Positions 25,401 to 33,791 of a stretch of 35,917 nt of DNA are shown here, one piece after another. The notes beneath the pieces were generated by a model. The model was not told the DNA's origin, made no database searches, and saw only the letters and a list, made by a program, of their open reading frames with translations. How positions within the stretch are numbered: position 1 is the stretch's first letter; each line of letters begins with the position of its first letter. Made by a program: the position numbers and the translations under genes. The DNA is taken from NCBI GenBank assembly GCA_964524145.1, contig CAZGCA010000064.1:1-35917 (forward strand). Direction: 5' to 3'. Source of the DNA: CAZGCA01 sp964524145 (GTDB lineage: Bacteria > Hydrogenedentota > CAZGCA01).

Positions 25401-25731
25401 CCGGGGCGGTGCACGGCGGTTCCGCGCAATTTTCCTTACCACAGTGAGTACGTGCGCCGGTCTGACGCCCATAATCATCGAGAAGAACATGCAAGCGCAG
25501 TTTCTGATACCGATGGCGTTGTCCGTGGCGGCCGGCGTCGCGTTCTCGACCATGGTGACCCTGGTTCTTATCCCGTCTTTACTCGGGATTCTTAATGACA
25601 TACGCCGGCTCAGGTACGCGTTGATGCACGGCCGATGGCCCACGCCGGAAGAAGTCGAGCCCGCGTCGAGACGGTACGCGCACCTCGATGAAGAATCGCC
25701 TGTCCGGGAACCTGCCGTACAGAGTCCGTAG
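22462..25731 (+). CDS. RND-family efflux pump, inner-membrane subunit
   Basis: A 1089-residue pump of the HAE/AcrB-like group: twelve membrane helices and two large periplasmic loops, with a C-terminal cytoplasmic tail of about 40 residues rich in Glu/Pro/Arg. The start 'FVRNRVLANVLLL' is characteristic. The proton-relay pair in helix 4 is Asp397-Asp398 in 'LGIIVDDAIVVGE'. The helix-10 position that is Lys in AcrB is Asn956-Asp957 here ('VVVNDAIILIE'), a variant common in the MexF-unlike, less studied RND clades. It uses proton flow to expel substrates through the adaptor and the outer-membrane channel. The cargo is unknown. Confidence 0.95.
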   Translation: MRDFIAAFVRNRVLANVLLLTIIAVGALAARMMVREFFPEISVDVISVTVLYPGADPEEVEEGISRKIEESLDGLEGIKRYHTVSSENISLASIEVADNADVDDVKDKVRNAIDSISTFPLDAEKPIISEITFREAVLYLALWGDLPERQLKEWAERIKDELQRNPMISQVSIMGTRDYEIAIEVSEERLREYGLTFTDVSRAVRRGSLNLSSGTIRTKGEEIRVRTVGRKYTGEDFASIVVLASPDGEIITLDRLATINDGFTEDVIYSTFNGQPCVMMMVLKTADEDAIAISEAVHEWVAAKEQTLPEGVHISVFFNMTNMIEQRISLLTRNGLIGLTLVFLLLWLFLDLRLSFWVAMGIPISLSGALAIMWALGSTLNMISLFALILVLGIIVDDAIVVGEAIYVHRKRGDGPLRAAVAGVMEVGLPVIAAVTTTIVAFLPLGFASGVMGKMVAIIPIGVVSALSISLVECLFLLPAHLNHLPDFNALVEAGHPWQRRARLFRRKVSHGMEWFVEHIYTPFVSRAVRWRYVSLSVAISVILITLGLWQGGFVKYVMFPSIDGDVIISTIEFPDGTPIGITREAVQKTRDAFEHAVTQFKSRTGEPITESIFTVAGMSGDAERIENSAGSNVGQVMVELLETERRDIHFEEIAVAWEKEVGRIPGVISQTFEGMDAGPPGAEIEIWLRGDEMDMLLAAAAELKQKLRSYDGLYQVKDDYRPGKNELRVDLKREAHTLGLRLDDLARQLYAGYYGDEAVRLQRGRDDVRVKVRYPERERSTLAELERVRIRTPHGFEVPFFSVADVRFAEGYSSINRVDGQRRVVVTAELDNRRANATEVLADLRGGRLNNGVGRDSGFLDGLVKRYPGLSWAFMGRQEESRETLDTLFRGFFIALLGIFVIIATVFRSYIQPFVIMVSIPFGIIGAVLGHLFMGLDITIMSLFGAVALAGVVVNDAIILIECVNSFLAKGMPFSEAVCRGGARRFRAIFLTTVSTCAGLTPIIIEKNMQAQFLIPMALSVAAGVAFSTMVTLVLIPSLLGILNDIRRLRYALMHGRWPTPEEVEPASRRYAHLDEESPVREPAVQSP

Positions 25732-25749
25732 GAATATGGAGTCCGACCG

Positions 25750-27183
25750 ATGAGAAGAAAACTCAGTGCCTTACTGGTCGCAGTGGCTGTTACGGGTGTT
25801 GCCGCATCGGCTGGTGCCGGCGTGTTCGATCTCGAAACGCTTCAGCGGATGGCGCTCGACGAGAGCCCTTCGCTCCAGGCCGCGGAAGCGCGCATTGAAC
25901 AGGCGCAGGCACGGGTCCGCCAGGCACGATCTGCCTATGTGCCTCGCCTGGACGTGAGCGGTTCAGTTACGAAGATTTGGCTGTCGGATAGCGATATCGG
26001 TGGAATGAACCCGTTGTTGCTCCAACTCGGGCAGTCGGGTGGTTCGTCTTTGGGCACACTCGGGGGTACATCGGGGGGTTATTCCGGTCTGGGCGGCATG
26101 TCCGGAACTTCGTCGGTTCAAGGCCTGTCACCTGACAAGTTCAGCTACTACGACCTGAGTTTCGCCGCTACCTGGACGGTCTTTGACGGATTCGCCAGGG
26201 AGTTCACCAACGCCGCTGCACGGTTTGGCGCCCGGGAGAGTGAAGCGGCCCATCAGGAGTCCAAACGGTTGCTGCTCAATGCGGTTGCCACGGGCTACTA
26301 CTCCGCGCTTCTTGCCCTCGAACAGATTGACATTGCAGAAGCCGACGAGGCGTTCAATCTGCGGTTGTTGAAAGAGGCCAAGGCGCGCCGTCGCGTGGGT
26401 GCCGGTTCTTTGAGCGACGAGCTGAACTTCGAGGTGCGAGCCAACGCTGCAAGGACGGTGCTCATTCAAGCCAGGCAGAACAATGATGTCGCACTTATCG
26501 GGCTCGCGGCGCTCGTGGGACTGCCGGATGCCGCGTTTGCCGATGTCGTCGAGTTGGCCCGGCTCGAGCCGGAGTCGACTGGCGATCTTGTATCACCGGA
26601 CGCCGAAACGCTCATCAAGTACGCACGGGCACAGCGCCCTGATGTGGCCTTGGGCCGTTACGCCGTCGAACGCGCCAAGACAGGCGTTGGTGTTGGGCGT
26701 GCCGCGTTCCTGCCCACTGTCAGCGCGCAGGCTGTACACAGTGCCAGCGACGAAAACGAGCAGTTCCACAGAGACGAGTTCTCCACTACCGTTGGAGTGA
26801 CGGTCTCGTACAACCTCTTCTCGGGCGGCCTTCGCCGGGCAAGGCTTGCTGAAGCCAAAGCCGCTCTTACCGAAGCGGAACGGTCACTGGCAGCGGCCGA
26901 GATAGAAGTCGCCTCCGACGTGAGGCAGGCGATCGAAAGCCTCGAGGCGTCACAGGACAACCTCAAACTCCAGCGTGCGAACGCGGACTACGTCCAGCGC
27001 AACCGGGACCTTGTCGAGAAAGGGTACGCTGCCGGCCAGGCGTCGCTCGTTCGGCTCAACGAAGCCCAGCGCGACCTTATCGAAGCCCGCGCTCGCCTCG
27101 CGCTCGCTCGCGTATCGCTCCGCCAGGCATGGCACGACCTGCGAACCGCCACCGGCGAAACGCTCGAGCTGTTGGCAGAGTAG
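25750..27183 (+). CDS. TolC-like outer-membrane efflux protein
   Basis: A 477-residue outer-membrane channel subunit, last gene of the pump operon (18 nt after the RND gene). It has a signal peptide ending near 'SAGAGVFD' and the duplicated OEP repeat of long helices plus short beta-strands: 'LDESPSLQAAEARIEQAQAR' in the first half, 'AQRPDVALGRYAVERAK' and 'VSYNLFSGG' in the second. The first beta-hairpin region carries an unusual Gly/Ser-rich insertion (about residues 84-125, for example 'GGTSGGYSGLGGMSG'). In a TolC trimer this should sit at the outer surface or loop region. No lipobox is present. Confidence 0.93.
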   Translation: MRRKLSALLVAVAVTGVAASAGAGVFDLETLQRMALDESPSLQAAEARIEQAQARVRQARSAYVPRLDVSGSVTKIWLSDSDIGGMNPLLLQLGQSGGSSLGTLGGTSGGYSGLGGMSGTSSVQGLSPDKFSYYDLSFAATWTVFDGFAREFTNAAARFGARESEAAHQESKRLLLNAVATGYYSALLALEQIDIAEADEAFNLRLLKEAKARRRVGAGSLSDELNFEVRANAARTVLIQARQNNDVALIGLAALVGLPDAAFADVVELARLEPESTGDLVSPDAETLIKYARAQRPDVALGRYAVERAKTGVGVGRAAFLPTVSAQAVHSASDENEQFHRDEFSTTVGVTVSYNLFSGGLRRARLAEAKAALTEAERSLAAAEIEVASDVRQAIESLEASQDNLKLQRANADYVQRNRDLVEKGYAAGQASLVRLNEAQRDLIEARARLALARVSLRQAWHDLRTATGETLELLAE

Positions 27184-27236
27184 CCGGAGTTTAAGCACAG
27201 AAGATAGCGCGGCTCGCAACAGAGCGGAATCGTGGC

Positions 27237-28583
27237 TCAGCCGAATTGGGGGAGCAGGTCGCGTTGGAGCCGGAGCATCTCGTCGACGAGTTCAACCGCG
27301 TGCCGGTACGAGTCGACCGTCGGCTCCAGTAGCATCGTTTGAATCAGCTTGTCTTTCGACCGTTCTGCGAACGCCTCGACCAACAACTTGTGGATGCTTC
27401 CGTGCAGGCGAAGCATTGCAGCGATGGCTTCCGGCAACGGTTCCATCCGGCACGCTTCGAGCCCGTCGTCGTCAACCCTTGCCGGAACTTCCACGACCAT
27501 ATCGTCGGGCAGGTTCGGGATGGCCCCGTCGTTCTGAACGTTTATAGCGTCAAGCTCGTTCGCGACTCCACATGCCAGGCCTTCCATAATCGGCACGGCG
27601 AGCTCGCCCGAGGGTTTGAGTTCCACATCCTCGTCTGCCGGCTCAGGGGGCTCCGGTCGACGCCACGGGCGTGTGGTCTTGTCTCCGCTGAGCGAATACA
27701 CGAACTCCGGCACGACTCCCGTCTCCCACGGATGCCCGTCGGCCGGGTCGTAGAAGTACTGCAGCTCGCTCGCAACGAACTCCTCCGCCCAGCGGATGTA
27801 TTCGCCGTAATGGTTGGCCGCCGGCGACGGCCACAATCCGAACCGCCTGAACAGCACGCGGCCGAGCGCGATCTCGTGCCAGTCTGCAAGCCAGTCGCCC
27901 TCTCGTTCGATCTCGCGCAACCGCGGATAGAGATCCTCGCCCGTGCGCCGGTCACGCACCCATTGGAAAAACGTGAAATGGTTCATGCCGCATGCCCCGG
28001 CGTCCAACTGCTCGATAGGGATCTCCAACAGGTGCGAGAGTTGGCGAAGACCGTCAAAGACGCCGTGGCACAGTCCGACGTTACGAATAGCGGTAAGGCG
28101 CGTCAGCGCTTCGCAGATCTTGTGTTCCGGGTTGGTGAAGTTCAGCAGCACCCCGTCGGGACATACACGTTCCATCGTCCGGGCGATCTCCACCATCGGG
28201 CCCATGTTGCGCAATGCATGGAAGATGCCTCCCGGACCGCCGTTCTCGCCAAAGACCTGCCGGAAACCGTAGCTGCGAGGAACGTGGAAGTCCTGCGACC
28301 AGTACAAGTACCGGTCGACCTCTATCGCTGTGATGACAAAGTCCGCGCCCGCCAACGCCGAGTCAAGGTCGGTCGTGGACGTTATCGACGCGGTACGGCC
28401 GCACCTGTCCCGCAACTGTTGCGCAACACGTTCGCTCTCAACCAGCGCGTCGGCGACCTTGTCCATAAGGACCAGCGACAGGCCGCGTTCCGCAAGCGGA
28501 TCGCTCAACATCAGGTCCCGAACCGTTCCCGGCCCGAACGACCGGCTCCCTGCACCTACAATCACCACTTTGACTGCGTCCAT
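27237..28583 (-). CDS. Glycoside hydrolase family 4 (alpha-galactosidase/alpha-glucosidase/glucuronidase-like)
   Basis: A 448-residue GH4 enzyme. These need NAD+ and a divalent metal (usually Mn2+) and cleave by oxidising C3, unlike other glycosidases. The Rossmann motif is VGAGSRSFG (residues 9-17). The metal ligands Cys172 in 'GLCHG' and His202 in 'GMNHF' fall exactly where GH4 enzymes have them, and 'LNFTNPEH' provides the conserved Asn. The middle region differs from the phospho-glucosidase subgroup, so an unphosphorylated alpha-glycoside (melibiose-type, maltose-type or glucuronide) is more likely. This is uncertain. AAGGAGG precedes the ATG. It is transcribed divergently from the large glycosidase-like gene. 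Confidence 0.93.
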   Translation of the reverse strand: MDAVKVVIVGAGSRSFGPGTVRDLMLSDPLAERGLSLVLMDKVADALVESERVAQQLRDRCGRTASITSTTDLDSALAGADFVITAIEVDRYLYWSQDFHVPRSYGFRQVFGENGGPGGIFHALRNMGPMVEIARTMERVCPDGVLLNFTNPEHKICEALTRLTAIRNVGLCHGVFDGLRQLSHLLEIPIEQLDAGACGMNHFTFFQWVRDRRTGEDLYPRLREIEREGDWLADWHEIALGRVLFRRFGLWPSPAANHYGEYIRWAEEFVASELQYFYDPADGHPWETGVVPEFVYSLSGDKTTRPWRRPEPPEPADEDVELKPSGELAVPIMEGLACGVANELDAINVQNDGAIPNLPDDMVVEVPARVDDDGLEACRMEPLPEAIAAMLRLHGSIHKLLVEAFAERSKDKLIQTMLLEPTVDSYRHAVELVDEMLRLQRDLLPQFG

Positions 28584-28609
28584 GATGCCTCCTTCCTGAT
28601 CCTTACCCG

Positions 28610-28638
28610 ACTATACAATACCGAGCCGTTGCGTTCAA
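28610..28638 (-). promoter_or_regulatory. sigma70-type promoter of the GH4 gene
   Basis: Minus strand: TTGAAC (28638-28633), 17-bp spacer, TATAGT (28615-28610). Leader of about 20 nt. It is back to back with the plus-strand promoter at 28683. Confidence 0.65.
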
Positions 28639-28682
28639 CCAAAAGCTCTTGCGCGATTTCGGACGTCTGTATGAGAATGCCT

Positions 28683-28711
28683 TTGACTCTCGGTGTACGT
28701 GCGATTATAAT
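28683..28711 (+). promoter_or_regulatory. sigma70-type promoter of the large glycosidase-like gene
   Basis: TTGACT (28683-28688), 17-bp spacer, perfect TATAAT (28706-28711). The strongest -10 match in the window. About 83 nt of leader precede the ATG at 28801. Only about 44 bp separate the two divergent -35 boxes, leaving room for one shared operator. Confidence 0.75.
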
Positions 28712-28800
28712 CGGCGGCAATCAGGGGGCGCGGAAGGTTGCGGCCGTTGAGAACTGGTGCAGCCGGGCGCGCTCGCAACAGGAGCGAGGAGTTTGAACAG

Positions 28801-31080
28801 ATGCGGAATAGAGCAAACGTATTGGACCGGTCAATGTTCTTTCTTATAGTTGAGGCAATACTCTGTTGCATGATACTGGGGTTCTCTATCCGCGCGTTCG
28901 GACAGGAACTCGTCTCGATGCAGTCGGATGACGGCTCGGTCCATGTCAGCTTTCCCGAAACGGACCGCGGGCTGTTCTGCGACCGGTTCACCATAGCTAT
29001 CGGCGACGACACTATCGAGTGCAACGGGTTCGCGTGCTCGTTCGCCGACGAGAAAACCACGGTCGCAAAAGCGGACTGGACAAGAAGCGACTCGCAGCTG
29101 ACCGTCCGGCACGAGCTTTCGGACGGAAGCTCCGTTCTGGCCGATCTGTGGCTTGACGAGACAACACGTGCCCTACAATGCCGGTTCTCGCAGCTCGACA
29201 ACGTGTCCCGAATCGAGGTCGGCGGGCTGCGTTCCGGCGTCCGGCGCTTGTACTGCGACTCCGGCTGGGTCGTCGAGCGCCCGTCGAAAGCTCACAGACG
29301 ACCGCGCATCATGGCGGATTTCGTGGTGCTGCAGAGGGACGACGGATGGTTCGAGCTCCAGGCCTGCGACATGTCGGGCGGGTACAGGTTCGACCCGGCG
29401 GACAACCGCTGCTCGCTCTTCACGCTCCATCGGGTTCCCCAAGCCACGGTGACCATCCTGCTTGGCCGCGACGGCGTTCCCGACCTCGTGCGCAAGTATC
29501 GGCGCCTGGCGGACGCTTCCGCGCCGAGAACCATCGACAAGCTGGCGCACCGGTTCCTGCTCGACGACTGGACCGGGGTGCATACTCGAGAGACGGTGCA
29601 ACAGCTCGAACGGTTGCGCTACTATGGGTGTACCCGGCTGGTGCTGCTGTTCCACAACTGGCAGCATTTCGGGTACGACGTGAAACTTCCTGACATATTT
29701 CCGCCCCACGAACGAGTCGGCGGGACTGCCGGCATGCGCGCGCTCGCCGAGTACTGCCGCGATCACAGTATTCCCTTCGGCTTGCACGACAACTACTCCG
29801 ACATCTACCCCGACGCGCCCGGCTTCAAACAGGAATATGCGGGGCTGTTGCCGAAAGAGTGGCGACGTGAAGACAGGAAGTATTATCAAGGCTGGTTTAA
29901 CCAGTCGAGCGGAGTGCGCGCATACGGCTGGGCGGCCGACGCAGTAAGCGATACCGCCAAACGCAACTTCGACCTGATCGGCAAGGCGTTCCCGACAACG
30001 ACGTATTTCCTCGACGTCACCAGCTACTCGGATCCGAAACCGTTCGAGCATCCCGACGGTGTGTTCCACTCGCCGGCGGACGACCTTCGGTACGGTCGTG
30101 CTCTCTACGATCTCGCCAGAACCAGTTTCGGTGATGCGCCTGTCGTCGGTGAAGGCTGCACGCAGAAGTATCTCGGCGCTGTCGACGCCGCAGGATGCGA
30201 CCTCTGGAGCCCCGACCGCTGGGGCGTCGACCCCGGCCCGGCCGACTGGGAATACTACCCGCTGTTCAACCTCGCGTTTCATCCGGAGGTCATCCTCTAC
30301 GGTGTCGGCTACCCGGCACGGTACAAGCTCCCCAACATGGATTTCAGTGCTGACATCTTCAGCGAACAGTTTCTGGACGACTACCGCTCGACACGTATCC
30401 TGTTCGGCAACTCGGGGTTCTGGCAGACCGTCGCTATTAACCTGAGCATGGACGACGTACGCGTGATCAAGGAATACTATCTCAGTCTGCCGCTCGCAGA
30501 GCAGATCGAGCGTGCCGAAGTGGTATCAATAACCCTGCACGAAGACAACCTGCACCGCGTGCGCGTCGACTACGCGAACGGGCTCACTGTGTGGGTCAAC
30601 CGCGGGTTCACCCCGTGGAAGGTCGAGGAGTACGTTCTGCCGCAATACGGCGTGATGGTCAAGGGAGACGATTTCTTTCAGGCGACCATCTCGATGTGGA
30701 ACTCGCGCGTTGATGTAGTCGAGTCGGAGTCGTTGCTGTTCCTCGACGCCCGAAGTCGCCGCTGCACGAACAATGGCGTGACCACCGATGGAATGCTCGC
30801 TGTCGAAAGAACTCCCGACACCGTCATCGTCCGGCCTATCGACCGCGTGACATACGCCTCGATAGACTTCCAGAAGCTCCAGCCCGACCGCGACTTCAAC
30901 AACGCCACGGTGACCGTTATGGGCTGGAACGACGAGAAGCTGCGCGAGTTCGCGATCAACGGATCGACAGTCACGCTCGACGAATCGACACCGTTGAAAG
31001 TCGTTACGGATAAGCTGCAAGAAGGAACCCGCACGCCGTTCAGCTATTACCCCTACTACGTGGTCACGCCACGATCGTAG
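28801..31080 (+). CDS. Large secreted TIM-barrel glycosidase-like protein, unassigned family
   Basis: A 759-residue protein with an N-terminal signal or anchor helix (about residues 14-36). I start at 28801 because AGGAG lies 9 nt upstream; a TTG at 28738 is in frame but unlikely. Residues about 40-245 look like an N-terminal beta-sandwich. Residues about 250-560 look like a (beta/alpha)8 barrel: 'LLDDWTGVHTRET', 'CTRLVLLFHNWQHFGYD', 'HDNYSDIYPD' (from His329), 'YFLDVTSYSD' (Asp405) and 'VVGEGCTQKYLG' (Glu451). The rest is beta-rich. The spacing of Asp405 and Glu451 at strand ends resembles the nucleophile/acid pair of retaining alpha-glycosidases (GH101/GH129 or DUF5696-like), but I do not recognise the family with certainty. 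Shared promoter space with GH4 suggests the two act on related glycans. Confidence 0.8.
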   Translation: MRNRANVLDRSMFFLIVEAILCCMILGFSIRAFGQELVSMQSDDGSVHVSFPETDRGLFCDRFTIAIGDDTIECNGFACSFADEKTTVAKADWTRSDSQLTVRHELSDGSSVLADLWLDETTRALQCRFSQLDNVSRIEVGGLRSGVRRLYCDSGWVVERPSKAHRRPRIMADFVVLQRDDGWFELQACDMSGGYRFDPADNRCSLFTLHRVPQATVTILLGRDGVPDLVRKYRRLADASAPRTIDKLAHRFLLDDWTGVHTRETVQQLERLRYYGCTRLVLLFHNWQHFGYDVKLPDIFPPHERVGGTAGMRALAEYCRDHSIPFGLHDNYSDIYPDAPGFKQEYAGLLPKEWRREDRKYYQGWFNQSSGVRAYGWAADAVSDTAKRNFDLIGKAFPTTTYFLDVTSYSDPKPFEHPDGVFHSPADDLRYGRALYDLARTSFGDAPVVGEGCTQKYLGAVDAAGCDLWSPDRWGVDPGPADWEYYPLFNLAFHPEVILYGVGYPARYKLPNMDFSADIFSEQFLDDYRSTRILFGNSGFWQTVAINLSMDDVRVIKEYYLSLPLAEQIERAEVVSITLHEDNLHRVRVDYANGLTVWVNRGFTPWKVEEYVLPQYGVMVKGDDFFQATISMWNSRVDVVESESLLFLDARSRRCTNNGVTTDGMLAVERTPDTVIVRPIDRVTYASIDFQKLQPDRDFNNATVTVMGWNDEKLREFAINGSTVTLDESTPLKVVTDKLQEGTRTPFSYYPYYVVTPRS

Positions 31081-31119
31081 GTTCTTCTCTCTTCTTCGGC
31101 GGTGTGATGGGCTGACCGC

Positions 31120-32427
31120 TCAGCCGGTCGGCAGGCTGCGGACCGTGATCGACCCGTTCGATGTCGTGAGCCTCACTCTCGGGCCGCCGTCGCCCACTGT
31201 GCCCGATACGTGTTCACGCTCGACGGCCCCGCTGACCGTGATCGGGAACTCTGTCGAGACACGGCCGTTCGACGTATGTGCATCGAGATCGAACGAACTC
31301 GTCTCAGGAAGCGAGAGCGTGATGGATCCGTTCGACGTTCGACAGGAGACGTTATCAGAACCTCCGAGCGGGTCGCGGCGCACGACTTTTATGGTCCCGT
31401 TGGACGTCTTCGCCTCAACGTCGCCCGATACGTCGACCAGAGATACCGTTCCGTTACTGGTGGTGGCGACCACGGCCCCTGTCACCTCTTCACAAAGCAG
31501 TTTCCCGTTCGAGCTATGGAGCCTCACCGCGCCGTCTATATCGTCTACCGCGATCGCTCCGTTGGACGTGTGCAGCGCCAGCTCGGCTTCCTGCGGTACC
31601 TGGATCTCGTAGGTCGTTGACAAACTTACATGTCGTCTGTTCCGAGGATAGAGTGTTTTTACCTTTACCGCATTCTCATCACCCGAGATCCTGATTTTCA
31701 GTTCCGCAAAATACCTCTCCGCTTCCTCTACCGTCCTGAACGGGCGGCTCGAACCGAACCGAATGCCAAGGATGCTGACCGACCAGGGGTGGACTCGCAT
31801 CCGTTTGACGGCTTTGATCCGGACTTCCGGCCGATCCCACGACCACACGGTGATGTTGCCGTTGGAGTTCGCCGTCTCGACATAACCGCCGCGCCGAAGC
31901 GGCAGTTCCTTCGTTACGGTTTGCGTGTGCTCGCCGTTTATGCTCTTGAAATGCGCCTGCTCGGCCCCTTCACAATTATCACCCTCGCAATCATCATCCT
32001 CGGAATCGCGTTCTTTGGACGGCTTCCTGCCGAAGTTGAGGTAGGGCGGGGCTGGCGGATCCATGATTGGGCCATACGGCGGGAACGGGCTCAACACAAC
32101 CTCAACCGCGCCGCCGGCCGCTCGTTCCACGGCTTGAATAGACCCGGAAAGTGTCCCGAACGCTACGTCAAAGACGCTGCCGATGATGCTGAACCCGTCA
32201 TCGCGTATCCGCGTCTCCACCTCATGCGGTATCTCAAGCCAACAGAATCCAACGTTGGTGACACCTCGCACCAGTTCGCGACCCGTCCCGAACGGCGACA
32301 AGCTCTGGCCCGCAGCCTCATCTCCTCTCGATGCACTGTGTGTGATACAGCCAGCGAGAAGAAACGAAAGGCAAACAGTCAGCGCCAGCACACAGCTTCT
32401 CTGCAACCCTCTTCCTTTGAGTCTCAT
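31120..32427 (-). CDS. Lipoprotein fusing a TIGR04073-like domain to a DUF4097 beta-helix
   Basis: A 435-residue lipoprotein. The start at 32427 follows AAGGAGGGAG and gives a clean signal with lipobox LLAGC (Cys27); a longer in-frame start at 32493 is unlikely. Residues about 46-132 resemble the TIGR04073 family (found in bacteria with exosortase systems): 'RELVRGVTNVGFCWLEIPHE', two Gly-rich hydrophobic helices, then 'PFPPYGPIMDPP'. An acidic, Cys-containing linker follows. From about residue 160 the DUF4097 right-handed beta-structure begins, with eight [ST]NG turns ('TSNGAIAV', 'TSNGTVSL', 'TSNGSITV' and so on). TIGR04073 proteins usually stand alone at about 120 residues, so this fusion is unusual. 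It is the last gene of the ECF sigma cluster. Confidence 0.85.
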   Translation of the reverse strand: MRLKGRGLQRSCVLALTVCLSFLLAGCITHSASRGDEAAGQSLSPFGTGRELVRGVTNVGFCWLEIPHEVETRIRDDGFSIIGSVFDVAFGTLSGSIQAVERAAGGAVEVVLSPFPPYGPIMDPPAPPYLNFGRKPSKERDSEDDDCEGDNCEGAEQAHFKSINGEHTQTVTKELPLRRGGYVETANSNGNITVWSWDRPEVRIKAVKRMRVHPWSVSILGIRFGSSRPFRTVEEAERYFAELKIRISGDENAVKVKTLYPRNRRHVSLSTTYEIQVPQEAELALHTSNGAIAVDDIDGAVRLHSSNGKLLCEEVTGAVVATTSNGTVSLVDVSGDVEAKTSNGTIKVVRRDPLGGSDNVSCRTSNGSITLSLPETSSFDLDAHTSNGRVSTEFPITVSGAVEREHVSGTVGDGGPRVRLTTSNGSITVRSLPTG

Positions 32428-32565
32428 GGTCCTCGTTCTCCCTCCTTCAGTTTGCGCGGTTTTCGCAGTTTCCGGCCGGCGAATCTGGCGCATTCAGAAT
32501 CCACCCGGAAACCTCTCATGTACCTTCATCCCCGGTCTTGGGTAAAAGGTTCCCATCGCCCGTCA

Positions 32566-33756
32566 TTATTCCGCCGGCTCAACCTGCTCGTCAACGTGCT
32601 CCGAAGACGCAACCGGTGCGACCGCAGGTACGGGCACGAGCCCGATACCGTCACGCGACCCGAACCTCGTCAGTACAACCGCACCAAGTCCCGCCATGAC
32701 CAGCACGAGTTTGACCACCCACCCAACGACGGGCACCAGTGGGATCAGTGCGAGCAAGAGCATGCCGATGGTTACGTCTATATACGGCCTGTAAGAGTTT
32801 CGGCGGACGGCTGACCGGATCATGTAACCGATTCTGTGGGCAACGACTGTCTGGGCAACTACCCATGCTATCACAAACGCCAGCGGAACCAAGAGTATGC
32901 CGATACACGTAATTGCAAGGATGATGAAAAGCAGCGGCAATGCTACCAGGGCTCCACCACCGACCAATCCCGAAACGAGCGGGTTGCGCACAAGCTGGTC
33001 TCCAATCTTTATGATGCCACCGGGCATGAGGGCCACAACAAGGTAGGCAAGCAGAAGTGACGCCACCACGTTCAAGAGCTCCAGCAGAAACAGTGTTACG
33101 ATCGTCGGCCCGGCCAAAGCCGGAACGACATACGCGATCGGACCGGATATGGCAACTGTGTCACCCTTTACGCCCTCGCCGGGATCAATTACTGAGCCAA
33201 GAATACTCACCGCCTCACCATCAACTGTTGCTCCTTCCTTGACCACGATATTGCCAAGGATGGATACGAGCTCGCCCCTTACAATGGCCTCCTCACCAAG
33301 CTCGATACTTCCCAGGATCGTTACAACATCATTCGCATAGCCCTCTAATTCCACTCCTCCTACGATAACGACGAGTTCGCCTACAGCCTTGTCACGCGGA
33401 ATTCTCAGGGTCCTGCCACTGATTACCCGGTTGGGCCGTTGTGTCCAGCTATCGCCAAACCGTTCTGTCATCGTCTCGGCCGGTGTGCGTCGCACCTCGA
33501 TCATGGTGACTTGCGAGCTGGACACGTTCCCAACATCCTCTGCTTCAGGTGCCTCTTCCACGTGTGGGGCATCGCCTGTCTCTGGTTCCGGCAGGCTCTC
33601 CCGTTCCTCAACTTGGACGTCTTCTTCCGGCTCTTCCGGCGACGGTGTTGCAGACTCCGTGATTTCGAGGTCTGGCTCGGCTGGCGCGACTTCCTGACCC
33701 ATCGCACCCCCGCCCAGCAACGCAAGCGCCAGAACAACCATGAGCAGCTTCTTCAT
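32566..33756 (-). CDS. Bactofilin-like polymer-forming domain with membrane helices
   Basis: A 396-residue envelope protein. A signal peptide (residues 1-20) is followed by an acidic Pro/Glu linker (about 21-80). Next comes a stretch of hydrophobic repeats of beta-helix type (about 115-205, 'VVTILGSIELGEEAIVRG', 'LVSILGNIVVKEGATVDG', 'AVSILGSV') similar to bactofilin cores. Four or five membrane helices (about 210-375) and a short tail complete it. Such proteins assemble at membranes in many bacteria, but this type (secreted beta-helix plus membrane domain) has no fixed function. GAGGAGA precedes the ATG. The gene lies 35 nt beyond the anti-sigma stop, so it probably belongs to the same operon. 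Confidence 0.82.
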   Translation of the reverse strand: MKKLLMVVLALALLGGGAMGQEVAPAEPDLEITESATPSPEEPEEDVQVEERESLPEPETGDAPHVEEAPEAEDVGNVSSSQVTMIEVRRTPAETMTERFGDSWTQRPNRVISGRTLRIPRDKAVGELVVIVGGVELEGYANDVVTILGSIELGEEAIVRGELVSILGNIVVKEGATVDGEAVSILGSVIDPGEGVKGDTVAISGPIAYVVPALAGPTIVTLFLLELLNVVASLLLAYLVVALMPGGIIKIGDQLVRNPLVSGLVGGGALVALPLLFIILAITCIGILLVPLAFVIAWVVAQTVVAHRIGYMIRSAVRRNSYRPYIDVTIGMLLLALIPLVPVVGWVVKLVLVMAGLGAVVLTRFGSRDGIGLVPVPAVAPVASSEHVDEQVEPAE

Positions 33757-33791
33757 CTCTTCTCCTCCTCAGTAAAGGGTGCAGTTACATG

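Noticed and set aside
27339..28796. Plus-strand ORF of 485 codons opposite the GH4 gene
   Set aside because: It is antisense to a clear GH4 enzyme with conserved metal ligands. The translation is Arg/Val/His-rich with no family resemblance, a shadow of high third-position GC.
31110..31125. Hairpin GGCTGA-CCGC-TCAGCC as terminator of the large glycosidase-like gene
   Set aside because: It overlaps the stop codon of the convergent gene and no T-tract follows on either strand.
31630..32814. Plus-strand ORF of 394 codons opposite the TIGR04073-DUF4097 gene
   Set aside because: The minus-strand frame has a lipobox, a ribosome site and repeats. The plus frame has none of these.
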